16,116 nucleotides of DNA from Solirubrobacterales bacterium 70-9 (GTDB lineage: Bacteria; Actinomycetota; Thermoleophilia; Solirubrobacterales; 70-9), in the NCBI GenBank assembly GCA_001898095.1, contig MKSH01000012.1, positions 23,068 through 39,183 on the forward strand, in the 5' to 3' direction. The notes beneath the pieces are model-generated. The model did not search any database. It had not been told where the DNA came from and saw nothing but the letters and a program-made list of their open reading frames with translations. This document shows, piece after piece, positions 7,439-14,203 of the stretch. Within the stretch, counting starts at the first letter, position 1. Each line of letters starts with the position of its first letter. A program made the translations under genes and the position numbers.

Positions 7439-8262
7439 TGGCGGCTGACCCAGGGTTCGCGGCCGACAAGGTCGCGCTGATCACCGGCAGCTCGCGCGGG
7501 ATCGGGCGCACGCTGGCGCTCTCGCTGGCCGACCAGGGCGGCTCGGTGGTCGTCAACTACAAGGCGAACGAGGACCTCGCGGACGAGGTCGTCGCCGGGG
7601 TGAAGGAGCGCGGCGGGCGGGCGATCGCGGTGCAGGCCGACATGGAGTCGCCGGAGGAGATCGACAAGCTCTTCGACGCGGCCCGCGAGGAGTTCGGCCG
7701 GCTCGACTACTACGTCGACAACGCGGCGGCGTCGAGCTTCAAGCTGATCAAGGACCTGAAACTGCACCACCTCGACCGCTCCTACGCGATGAACGTCCGC
7801 TCCTTCGTGCTCGGCGCGCAGCGGGCGGTGCAGCTGATGACCGACGGCGGGCGGATCGTGACGCTGTCGAGCTACGGCTCGATCCGCGCCTACCCGACCT
7901 ACGCCAACCTCGGTGCCGCGAAGGCCGCGCTGGAGGCCTACGTCCGCTACATGGCGGTGGAGTTCGCGCCGCTCGGGATCAACGTCAACGCGGTCAACGG
8001 CGGCATCATCGAGAGCGACTCGAGCGCCTACTTCTACGGCGTCGACGGGATGCCGGGCCTCGACGTGGTGCTGCCGAAGATCCCGAAGCAGCGGATGGGG
8101 ACGGTGAAGGAGGTCGCCGACACGGTCGAGTTCCTGCTCGAACCGCGCTCCGAGTACATCACCGGGCAGTCGCTGGTCGTCGACGGCGGTCTGACGGTGA
8201 TCGCGCCGCCGTTCTTCGACGACGCGGGCGAGGCGCTGCAGCTGCCCAAGCGGGATGCCTGA
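7438..8262 (+). CDS. SDR-family enoyl-CoA reductase, FabL/ChcA-like
   Basis: A 274-aa short-chain dehydrogenase/reductase. The Rossmann motif TGSSRGIG is at 16-23. The catalytic pair is Tyr155 and Lys162 with six residues between (Tyr-x6-Lys, YANLGAAK), the arrangement of FabI/FabL enoyl reductases rather than the Tyr-x3-Lys of keto reductases. The surroundings closely resemble Bacillus Fab[36 protein letters not shown] and GQSLVVDGG. In ansatrienin and phoslactomycin producers, ChcA, a 1-cyclohexenylcarbonyl-CoA reductase, reduces ring enoyl-CoA intermediates; this gene is the best candidate for that role here. It overlaps the upstream stop by one base and the downstream start by eight. An alternative is a general FabL-type enoyl-ACP reductase, but its position inside this operon argues against that. 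Confidence 0.82.
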   Translation: MAADPGFAADKVALITGSSRGIGRTLALSLADQGGSVVVNYKANEDLADEVVAGVKERGGRAIAVQADMESPEEIDKLFDAAREEFGRLDYYVDNAAASSFKLIKDLKLHHLDRSYAMNVRSFVLGAQRAVQLMTDGGRIVTLSSYGSIRAYPTYANLGAAKAALEAYVRYMAVEFAPLGINVNAVNGGIIESDSSAYFYGVDGMPGLDVVLPKIPKQRMGTVKEVADTVEFLLEPRSEYITGQSLVVDGGLTVIAPPFFDDAGEALQLPKRDA

Positions 8263-10333
8263 GCCGGGCGGTTCGCTGGACCACATCTTCACCCCGATCG
8301 AGATCGGGGGGTTGCGACTCCCGCACCGGATCGTGATGGGGTCGATGCACCTGGGGCTGGAGGGGCTGCCCGACGCGGGGCCGCGGCTGGCGGCGTTCTA
8401 CAGAGAGCGGGCGCTCGGCGGTGCCGGGCTGATCGTCACCGGCGGCTGGGCGGTCAGCGCCGACGGGGCGGCGGACGGGAGCTACGGGGTGCTCGGCTCC
8501 GGCGGCGGTCGTCATTTGACCCGCCCCGAGGGACAAACGACGACCGCCGCGCTGGAGACGATCGCGAAGGCGACGGAGGGGACCGAGGCGCGGATCGCGC
8601 TGCAACTGTTCCACGCCGGGCGCTACGCGCTGGCCGATTCGCCGGGGGAGGTCGTGGCGCCGTCGGCGATCGCGAGCCGCGTGTCGCGGACGGAGCCGCG
8701 GGCGCTCGGCGAGGACGAGGTCTGGGACGTGGTGGCGGAGTTCGCGGCCGCGGCGCGGCTGGCGCGGGAGCTCGGCTTCGCGGCGGTGGAGATCATGGGC
8801 TCCGAGGGCTACCTCGTCGACCAGTTCCTCTCCCCCGTGACGAACAAGCGGGATGACTCCTGGGGCGGGGACGCCGAGGGCCGGATGCGGTTCGGGGTCG
8901 AGCTCGCGAGTGCGGTGCGGGAGGCGGCCGGGGACGAGGTCGCGGTCCTGTTCCGGATGACCGGGGCGGAGTTGATGCCGGAGGCGCGGGACTGGGCGGA
9001 GGTCGAGGCGTTCGCGCGCGGGCTCGTGGCCGCGGGGGTCGATGCCCTGAACATCGGCGTCGGTTGGCACGAATCGCCGGTGCCGACCGTGCAGGGCGTG
9101 GTGCCGAGCGGGGCGTTCGTGCCTTGGGCCGAAGCGCTGGACGCGTCGGTGCCGGTGATCGCGGGAAACAGGATCAATCGGCTGCGAGACGCGGAGGAGA
9201 TCCTCGCCGCCGGAGGGATTGACCTGGTCTCGATGTCGCGGCCGTTCCTGGCCGATCCTCGGATCGTGGAGAAGGGACGGAGCGGCGGCGCGGTGAACGT
9301 CTGCATCAGCTGCGACCAGGCGTGCATCGATCGCTCGCTGGTGGGCGGCCACGTGTCGTGCCTGGTGAACCCGAGGTCCGGCTACGAGGTCGACTTCCCG
9401 GCGCAGGACGCCGAAGGGCGCTTCGCGGTGATCGGGGGCGGGCCGGCGGGGATGGAGGCGGCGCGGGTGCTCGCCACGCTGGGCGGGGACGTCCATCTCT
9501 TCGAGGCGCGGGAGGAGCTCGGGGGGCAGTTCCGCTGGGCGCGGATGGTCCCGGGCAAGGAGGACTACGGAGCGACGATCTCCTACTTCGAGTCCGAGCT
9601 TCGGCGCCTCGGCGTCCACCTCCACCTGGGCCACGAGGTGGGCGAGGACGACGCCGAGGTGATCGCCGGATGCGCCGGCGTCGTCCTCGCCACCGGTGTC
9701 CACCCCCGCGCCGTCGACATCCCCGGCTCGTCCCTCCCCCACGTCGTCGACTACGCCACCGCCTTCGAGTCGGGCCTTGGCAGTGCGAAGTCCGTGGCGA
9801 TCGTCGGCGGCGGGGGCATCGGCGTCGATCTGGCGCACCTGCTCGCCCACGAATCGAGCGATGCCGACGATTTCTACGGCCGTTACGACGTCGAACTTCC
9901 TAGCGCGGTTCCTTTTCCGTCCCATAGCCGGAAAAGGCACCACGCAACGGGATCGACCGCCGGAGCTTCGCCGCAGGTGACGGTCATGCGACGTTCGGGA
10001 CGGGTCGGGAGCGGGATCGGGATCACCACGCGCTGGGTGTGGCTCGACGCGCTGAAGCACGCCGGGGTCGAGACGCGGACCGGGCTCTCGTATCGGCGGA
10101 TCACTCCCGCGGGGGTCGAGATCGTGCTCGAGGACGGGAGCGTGGAGACGATCGCGGCGGAGCGGGTCGTGATCGCCGCCGGGCAGGAGCGGCGGGATGA
10201 GCTGCGGCCGCTGCTGGAGCGGACCGGGGTTCCGTTCCGGGTCGTCGGCGGGGCCGAGAACCCGAGCGAGCTGAACGCTGTGCGGGCGTTCGGGGACGGG
10301 CTGCGGGCGGCTTACGAGCTGGCGGGGCTCTGA
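8255..10333 (+). CDS. FadH-type 2,4-dienoyl-CoA reductase (AnsM/PlmM-like)
   Basis: A 692-aa iron-sulfur flavoprotein with the E. coli FadH architecture (about 671 aa). The N-terminal old-yellow-enzyme TIM barrel holds FMN and carries Glu184 and Tyr186 (GSEGYL) and His272 (GWHE), matching FadH Glu164, Tyr166 and His252. The 4Fe-4S motif Cys-x2-Cys-x3-Cys-x11-Cys is complete (350, 353, 357, 369). FAD-binding GGGPAG (394-399) and the NAD(P)-binding GGGGIG (518-523) follow. The reaction is reduction of a conjugated dienoyl-CoA to an enoyl-CoA, fitting a cyclohexadienecarbonyl-CoA intermediate. It is the last gene of the operon, with an 8-base overlap upstream. Residues about 548-572 are encoded by an AT-richer palindromic stretch inside the NAD(P) domain. 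Some trimethylamine-dehydrogenase-like relatives share this layout, but the conserved FadH residues favour the dienoyl-CoA reductase. Confidence 0.85.
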   Translation: MPEPGGSLDHIFTPIEIGGLRLPHRIVMGSMHLGLEGLPDAGPRLAAFYRERALGGAGLIVTGGWAVSADGAADGSYGVLGSGGGRHLTRPEGQTTTAALETIAKATEGTEARIALQLFHAGRYALADSPGEVVAPSAIASRVSRTEPRALGEDEVWDVVAEFAAAARLARELGFAAVEIMGSEGYLVDQFLSPVTNKRDDSWGGDAEGRMRFGVELASAVREAAGDEVAVLFRMTGAELMPEARDWAEVEAFARGLVAAGVDALNIGVGWHESPVPTVQGVVPSGAFVPWAEALDASVPVIAGNRINRLRDAEEILAAGGIDLVSMSRPFLADPRIVEKGRSGGAVNVCISCDQACIDRSLVGGHVSCLVNPRSGYEVDFPAQDAEGRFAVIGGGPAGMEAARVLATLGGDVHLFEAREELGGQFRWARMVPGKEDYGATISYFESELRRLGVHLHLGHEVGEDDAEVIAGCAGVVLATGVHPRAVDIPGSSLPHVVDYATAFESGLGSAKSVAIVGGGGIGVDLAHLLAHESSDADDFYGRYDVELPSAVPFPSHSRKRHHATGSTAGASPQVTVMRRSGRVGSGIGITTRWVWLDALKHAGVETRTGLSYRRITPAGVEIVLEDGSVETIAAERVVIAAGQERRDELRPLLERTGVPFRVVGGAENPSELNAVRAFGDGLRAAYELAGL
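9911..9937. repeat. 9-bp perfect inverted repeat inside the FadH-like gene
   Basis: CCTTTTCCG (9911-9919) and CGGAAAAGG (9929-9937) are perfect inverted copies around a 9-base loop. The surrounding segment (about 9893-9950) is clearly lower in GC than the gene and contains CTAG. It is translated in frame as a basic, Ser/His/Arg-rich stretch in a variable part of the NAD(P) domain. It looks like a palindromic repeat tolerated inside a coding region. Confidence 0.6.
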
Positions 10334-10347
10334 GCGGCGGCGCTCAG
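10330..10347. terminator. Hairpin between the convergent operon end and gene remnant
   Basis: CTGAGCG (10330-10336), loop GCGG and CGCTCAG (10341-10347) make a perfect 7-bp stem. The arms contain the stop codon of the FadH-like gene and that of the minus-strand remnant, so it could serve both strands. No T-tract is present. Confidence 0.4.
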
Positions 10348-10758
10348 CGCAGCTTGCGGGTCAGCGTCAAGGTGCCGCCCGGTCCCTTGACGCTTACGTT
10401 CAGCGTCTTCCCGGCCAGCTGATCGAGGCGCTTGACCCAGGCCTTGGTCGCCGTGAGGCGGAGCCATCGGGGGAGAACGAGACCCCTGCCGCTTTGCCCT
10501 GGATCGGCAGCCAGCAGTCGCTGCCGTCGGTCGGGAAGGGGGCGCCGAGGCCGCCGAACGGTACCATGCCGATTTTTTCCACCCCGCCGACGCGGATCGA
10601 GACCGCGGCGATCGTGCCGCTCGCCGAGACGTCGACGCGATCGGCTTCGAGGCTGAACCAGCCGGTGAATTCTTCCGAGTAGGGCGGCTGGACCGATTCG
10701 CTCCCTGCGCACTCCCCGGAAGCTTCCCGTCCCGGCCGCAGGGACCACGAACCCCCGT
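10344..10758 (-). pseudogene. Frameshifted, N-terminally truncated gene remnant
   Basis: Read on the minus strand, a coherent protein segment (YSEEFTGWFSLEADRVDV, then VEKIGMVPFGGLG and GKAAGVSFSPDG) is open from just after the methyltransferase stop but has no ATG or GTG start at its head. Around 10460-10467 the sense shifts by one base into LRLTATKAWVKRLDQLAGKT and on to TLTLTRKLR and a stop. One missing G in the GATGGCTCC region would restore a single frame. The product family is unknown; the beta-rich composition suggests the C-terminal end of an extracellular or repeat-type protein. It is probably a decayed remnant, but a sequencing error at the frameshift, or an unusual CTG/TTG start, cannot be excluded. 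Confidence 0.5.
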
Positions 10759-11628
10759 CTACCCGGCCGGCGCGGTCGCCGAGATGATCCAGGTCGAGGC
10801 CGGCGCCCTCACCTTGCCGTCGACCGCGAACTGCTCCAGCGCCGCGCGGATCTCGCTCGCGATCCGCGGGCGGATCTCCTCGGCCCGGTCGCCCCAGAGG
10901 CGGAGGACCTCGCCGGCCGGGCCGAGGGCCATCGTCAGGTCGGTCGCCTGGTCGAGAGTGCCCATCGGCATCGGCAGGTCGTTGCGGCGCAGCTCGATCG
11001 CCTCGAAACCGGCGATGTGGAGCTGTTCTGAGACGGTGTCGGCGTTGGCCATCGAGAACGGGCCGGGGCCGCAGGTGGGCTCGTCGGTCTCCTCCGGATG
11101 CTGGAGGTACTGGTCGACCACCTGCTCGGCCTCCCAGACCCAGCCGTTGTCGAGCTTCCGCCGCCAGACCACGACGCAGAGTCGACCGCTCGGCGCCATC
11201 GCGGCGCGGATGTTGCGCAGCGCCGCCACCGGATTGGCAAAGAACATCACGCCCATGCGGGAGAAGACGTAGTCGTAGGGACCGCCGAGGTCGGCGATCT
11301 GCACGTCGCCGAGGCGGAAGGAGACGTTCGCGAGCCCGGCCGCCGCGGCCTCCTCGCCGGCGGCCTCGACGAAGCGCTCGGAGACGTCGATGCCGACCGC
11401 CTCGCCCGCGGCGCCGACCAGCTCGGCCAGTCGCCGGGTGGTGTCGCCGAAGCCGCAGCCGATGTCGAGGGCGCGGTCGCCGGGGCGCGGCGGATGGGCG
11501 GCCATCGCGACGTCGCCGTGGGTGCCGAGCCCGTCGGCGACGAAGGGCCGGAAGCGCACCCAGCGGTCGAAGAGCGGCCCGTCCCAGGCCTCGGTCGCCT
11601 CCGCGTTGGCGGGAGCGACGTCGGCCAC
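10759..11628 (-). CDS. Class I SAM-dependent methyltransferase
   Basis: A 289-aa Rossmann-fold methyltransferase. Motif I ALDIGCGFG is at residues 53-61, followed by the acidic strand end VGIDVS, the motif LGDVQIADL and a post-motif RMGVMFFANPVAALRNIRAAMAPSGRL typical of the UbiE/Methyltransf_11-25 group. The C-terminal part is variable, so the substrate cannot be read from it. I chose GTG 11628 because a strong Shine-Dalgarno (GAGGAGGA, about 11638-11645) lies nine bases upstream, within the end of the preceding gene. Upstream in-frame sequence is arginine/proline-rich shadow of the SnoaL-like gene. It forms a two-gene operon with that gene (5-bp gap). A small-molecule methyltransferase is likely. 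Confidence 0.85.
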   Translation of the reverse strand: MADVAPANAEATEAWDGPLFDRWVRFRPFVADGLGTHGDVAMAAHPPRPGDRALDIGCGFGDTTRRLAELVGAAGEAVGIDVSERFVEAAGEEAAAAGLANVSFRLGDVQIADLGGPYDYVFSRMGVMFFANPVAALRNIRAAMAPSGRLCVVVWRRKLDNGWVWEAEQVVDQYLQHPEETDEPTCGPGPFSMANADTVSEQLHIAGFEAIELRRNDLPMPMGTLDQATDLTMALGPAGEVLRLWGDRAEEIRPRIASEIRAALEQFAVDGKVRAPASTWIISATAPAG

Positions 11629-11633
11629 CGCGC

Positions 11634-12032
11634 TCAGTCCTCCTCGATCGGGCGGTAGCCGGAGCAGAGCGTGCGCATCCAGCCGATCCGGCCGTCGCGC
11701 TCGGAGAGGTACACCTGCTGCTCGACCCGGAAGAGGCCTTCCGGGTTGCGGACGCGGAAGCGGTAGGCCACCCGTTCGCGATCGGCGAAGGCGTCGGTCT
11801 CCACCCGCTCCAGCTCCTCGATCTCGTCGGAGTCTTCGAACCAGGTGCGCAGGACCGAGCCGATCACCGCGTCGGGATCGTCCGCCTCCCAGTTGCGGCG
11901 CGGGGTGAGGCCGCGGAACTCGATCTCCGGATGGAGGAGGGCGCGGATCGCGTCGAAGTCCTTCGCCGCCAGCGCCGCCGCGAACGCGCCGCCGAGGGAA
12001 GCCGACGGGTCGGCTTTGACAGTCTCGGACAC
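11634..12032 (-). CDS. SnoaL/nuclear transport factor 2-like protein
   Basis: A 132-aa single-domain protein with the pattern of SnoaL/NTF2-like alpha+beta barrels: an N-terminal helix GAFAAALAAKDFDAIRALLHPEIEF, a middle segment with VIGSVLRTWFED and C-terminal strands RVAYRFRV, VEQQVYL and GRIGWMRTL. Such domains act as small lyases, isomerases or binding modules; the activity here is unknown. GTG 12032 was chosen because a TTGACA-17-CAGGAT promoter ends six bases before it, implying a leaderless transcript. The longer upstream frame would run through that promoter into the divergent gene. It is followed after five bases by the methyltransferase gene, suggesting they act on the same small molecule. 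Confidence 0.75.
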   Translation of the reverse strand: MSETVKADPSASLGGAFAAALAAKDFDAIRALLHPEIEFRGLTPRRNWEADDPDAVIGSVLRTWFEDSDEIEELERVETDAFADRERVAYRFRVRNPEGLFRVEQQVYLSERDGRIGWMRTLCSGYRPIEED

Positions 12033-12043
12033 ACACCGATCCT
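12016..12043 (+). promoter_or_regulatory. Plus-strand promoter, TTGACA-16-GATCCT, overlapping the divergent one
   Basis: A perfect TTGACA (12016-12021) is followed after 16 bases by GATCCT (12038-12043), sharing five bases with the minus-strand -10 box. Transcription would start near 12050, and a GAGGAG ribosome binding site (12071-12076) precedes ATG 12082. The -35 lies inside the first codons of the SnoaL-like gene. Confidence 0.5.
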
Positions 12044-12067
12044 GGCGGCCTCGTCCCCGCCTGTCAA
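12039..12067 (-). promoter_or_regulatory. Minus-strand promoter, TTGACA-17-CAGGAT
   Basis: On the minus strand a perfect -35 TTGACA (12067-12062) is separated by 17 bases from CAGGAT (12044-12039). Six bases later comes GTG 12032 of the SnoaL-like gene. This is the best housekeeping-type promoter in the window and implies a leaderless mRNA. Confidence 0.65.
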
Positions 12068-12070
12068 CGA

Positions 12071-12076
12071 GAGGAG
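12071..12076 (+). promoter_or_regulatory. Ribosome binding site GAGGAG
   Basis: GAGGAG five bases before ATG 12082 fixes the start of the dienelactone hydrolase-like gene and contrasts with the leaderless divergent gene. Confidence 0.7.
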
Positions 12077-12081
12077 ACCCG

Positions 12082-12864
12082 ATGTGCTTCGAGTTCGACG
12101 CCCGGCCGCCTGAGCTGCCCGACGGGCGCGCGGTGATCGCGGGCGGTGCCGCCGCCGAGTCGCTGATTCTGACCGCGGCCGACGGCAACCGGTTCGCCGC
12201 GGCGCTGGCCGAATCGCCCGAGCCGTCCGGCCCCGGGGTGGTGATCCTCCCCGACGTGCGCGGGCTCTACCGCTTCTACGTCGAGCTGGCGGAGCGCTTC
12301 GCCGCCGCCGGGCACCATGCGATCGCCTTCGATTACTTCGGCCGCACCGCCGGGGCCGAGGCGCGCGACGAGGGCTTCGACTGGAAACCGCACGTCGCCG
12401 CGACCACGGTCGAGGGCGTCCACACCGACCTCGCCGCGGCGCGGGAGGCGCTCGCCGAGCGCACCGGAGCGAGCCAGTTCGCCTCGGTCGGCTTCTGCTT
12501 CGGCGGCGGGCACTCGTTCTGGGCGGGGTCGAACGAGGGCCTCGGACTCGACGCGGTGGTCGGCTTCTACGGGGCGCTGAACGCGAAGGACCGGCCCAAC
12601 CGCCCGGACCTGGTCGAGCACAGCGACCAGATCAAGCTGCCGGTGCTGGGGCTGTTCGGCGGCGACGACCCGAACATCCCGCCGGCCGACATCGCCGCCT
12701 TCGACGCCGGGCTCGAGCGGGCGGGCGTCGAACACGAGATCGTCACCTACCCCGGCGCCCCGCACTCCTTCTTCGACCGCAAGCAGGAGGAGTTCGCGGA
12801 GGCGTCGAGCGACGCCTGGACGCGGGTGCTCGACTTCCTCGCCGCCGAACCGGTGGAGGCCTAG
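12082..12864 (+). CDS. Dienelactone hydrolase family protein
   Basis: A 260-aa alpha/beta hydrolase of the dienelactone hydrolase family. The nucleophile elbow GFCFGG carries Cys139 in place of the usual serine, as in true dienelactone hydrolases. Asp195 (GGDDPNIPP) and His228 (APHSFF) complete the triad. The N-terminal motif VVILPDVRGLYRFYVELAERFAAAGH is typical. ATG 12082 is preceded by GAGGAG at five bases and gives the expected start (MCFEFDARPPELP). It is divergent from the SnoaL-like/methyltransferase pair, sharing their promoter region, and convergent with an MFS gene 22 bp downstream. The natural ester or lactone substrate is unknown, and nothing in the neighbourhood points to chloroaromatic degradation. 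Confidence 0.88.
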   Translation: MCFEFDARPPELPDGRAVIAGGAAAESLILTAADGNRFAAALAESPEPSGPGVVILPDVRGLYRFYVELAERFAAAGHHAIAFDYFGRTAGAEARDEGFDWKPHVAATTVEGVHTDLAAAREALAERTGASQFASVGFCFGGGHSFWAGSNEGLGLDAVVGFYGALNAKDRPNRPDLVEHSDQIKLPVLGLFGGDDPNIPPADIAAFDAGLERAGVEHEIVTYPGAPHSFFDRKQEEFAEASSDAWTRVLDFLAAEPVEA

Positions 12865-12886
12865 CCGCCGGGGCGTTGAGCGGGCC

Positions 12887-14092
12887 TCAGCTGAGCAGGT
12901 CGCGGCGGAGGAAGAGGATCGCGGTCGCGAAGGCGGGCATCACCGCGACGCAGATCGCGCCGGCGCGCCAGCCGTGGGCCTCGACCAGCGGGCCGACCAC
13001 GGCGGCGCCGCCGCTGGCGCCGATCGTCGAGGCGAGCGAGAGCCAGGTGAAGGCCTCGGTGGCGGTGCCGGCGGCGAGGGTCGTCTGGGCGAGGTTGTTG
13101 CGGACCGAGATCTGCGGCGCGATGCAGGTCCCGGCGAGCGCGGCGAAGACGAACATCTCCGGCACCGCGGTGGCGAACATCAGCGGCAGGCAGGTGAGGA
13201 CCATGATCCCGCCGAGCTTCACCGCAGCGCGGCGCGGCGGGCCGAGCAGGCCGGGGCGGGCGCCCCAGGCGATCCCGCCGAGGGCCGAACCGGAGGCGAG
13301 CGCCGCGGTCAGCGGGCCGCCCAGCGCCGAGGAGGCGTAGTGGGCGCCGAAGGCGGGCAGGGTGACGTCGATCGCGCCGAAGCAGGCGCCCAGCGGCAGC
13401 CCGGCGAAGACGAGGACGGCGAGGGTCGGCGAGCGCATCGCGCCGAGCCAGTGGCGCTCGGCGTCCGGGTCCGAGCCAGGCGGGAGGGCGAGCAGGCGGT
13501 CGAAGGCGATCGTGCCGGTTGCGCCGAGGGCGGCGGCGGCGAGGAGCGCGACGGCGGGCCCGGCCGTCGCCGCCAGGATCCCGACCAGCAGCGGCCCGCT
13601 GACGAAGATCGCCTCCATCGAGACCGCGTCGAGGGCGTAGGCGGTTTCGAGCTCCCTCGGCGGGACCAGCTGCGGCCAGTGCTGGCGTAGCACGCCGCCG
13701 ACCGGCGGCGTGCCGGCTCCGGCGATCGCCGCCGCGACGACCAGCGGCAGCGTCCCCGCCCCGCTCTTTCCCAGGATCACGACGACGACCAGGCCGGCGG
13801 CGGTGACCAGCGCGCCGGGGACGAGCACCGGGCGGGTGCCGCGGCGGTCGATCAGACGCGCCAGGATCGGCCCGGTGACGCCGATCCCGATCGTGAACGC
13901 GCCGGTGACGATGCCGGCGCTGCCGAAGGAGCCGGTTTCGCCGTGGATGAAGAGGATCAGCCCGACCGCGCCCATGCCGATCGGCATCCGGGCGAGCACG
14001 CCGGTCAGGATCAGCGGTCGCACCCGCGGCGCGGCGAAGACCTTGCGGTAGGCGGCGAGGCCGCGGCTGTGCTCGACGGTGGCGGAGGCCAT
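12887..14092 (-). CDS. MFS transporter, 12-TM type
   Basis: A 401-aa hydrophobic protein with about twelve transmembrane segments in two halves and a central polar loop (LLALPPGSDPDAERHW). The inter-helix motif ARLIDRRGTRPVLVPG in the N-terminal half is the MFS motif-A-like loop between helices 2 and 3. The start was set at ATG 14092 (MASATVEHSRGLAAYRKVF): the alternative ATG 14146 lies at the very centre of a large palindrome and would add a non-hydrophobic tail. No strong ribosome binding site is visible. It has its own position, 111 bp downstream of the DHA2-type gene, with the palindrome in between. The substrate is unknown; it could export a small molecule. Confidence 0.82.
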   Translation of the reverse strand: MASATVEHSRGLAAYRKVFAAPRVRPLILTGVLARMPIGMGAVGLILFIHGETGSFGSAGIVTGAFTIGIGVTGPILARLIDRRGTRPVLVPGALVTAAGLVVVVILGKSGAGTLPLVVAAAIAGAGTPPVGGVLRQHWPQLVPPRELETAYALDAVSMEAIFVSGPLLVGILAATAGPAVALLAAAALGATGTIAFDRLLALPPGSDPDAERHWLGAMRSPTLAVLVFAGLPLGACFGAIDVTLPAFGAHYASSALGGPLTAALASGSALGGIAWGARPGLLGPPRRAAVKLGGIMVLTCLPLMFATAVPEMFVFAALAGTCIAPQISVRNNLAQTTLAAGTATEAFTWLSLASTIGASGGAAVVGPLVEAHGWRAGAICVAVMPAFATAILFLRRDLLS

Positions 14093-14121
14093 CCCATCAG
14101 CGTCGCAGGCCTGCCCCCCAC

Positions 14122-14170
14122 GGTGCGTTCGCAGAAATGACCGCATAGCGGCCAGAAGTGCGAACGCACC
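14122..14170. repeat. 49-bp nested palindrome
   Basis: GGTGCGTTCGCA (14122-14133) and TGCGAACGCACC (14159-14170) are a perfect 12-bp inverted repeat. Inside, TGaCCGC (14138-14144) and GCGGcCA (14148-14154) pair with one mismatch around an ATA loop. The whole is symmetric about 14146. It fills much of the gap between two minus-strand MFS genes, downstream of one and upstream of the other. It could be a REP-like repeat, a cruciform, a termination or RNA-processing hairpin, or an operator. No T-tract follows. Confidence 0.7.
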
Positions 14171-14203
14171 CAGCCGGCGGCGACCGCGCGATGGCGGCGG
14201 GGC

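Noticed and set aside
8159..10060. A 633-codon minus-strand frame opposite the FadH-like gene
   Set aside because: Arginine/proline/histidine-rich shadow frame without motifs; the plus strand carries intact FadH catalytic and cluster-binding residues.
12033..12188. N-terminal extension of the SnoaL-like gene into the divergent intergenic region and hydrolase gene
   Set aside because: It would cover the TTGACA-17-CAGGAT promoter and the divergent gene's start, and the extra 52 residues have no family-like character.
12886..12895. CTCAGCTGAG palindrome at the end of the MFS gene as a terminator
   Set aside because: A 10-bp self-complementary site cannot form a hairpin with a loop of useful stem length and has no T-tract; probably chance.
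14093..14146. ATG 14146 as start of the 12-TM MFS gene
   Set aside because: The codon lies in the loop of the 49-bp palindrome and adds a polar 18-residue tail before the natural N-terminus at ATG 14092.
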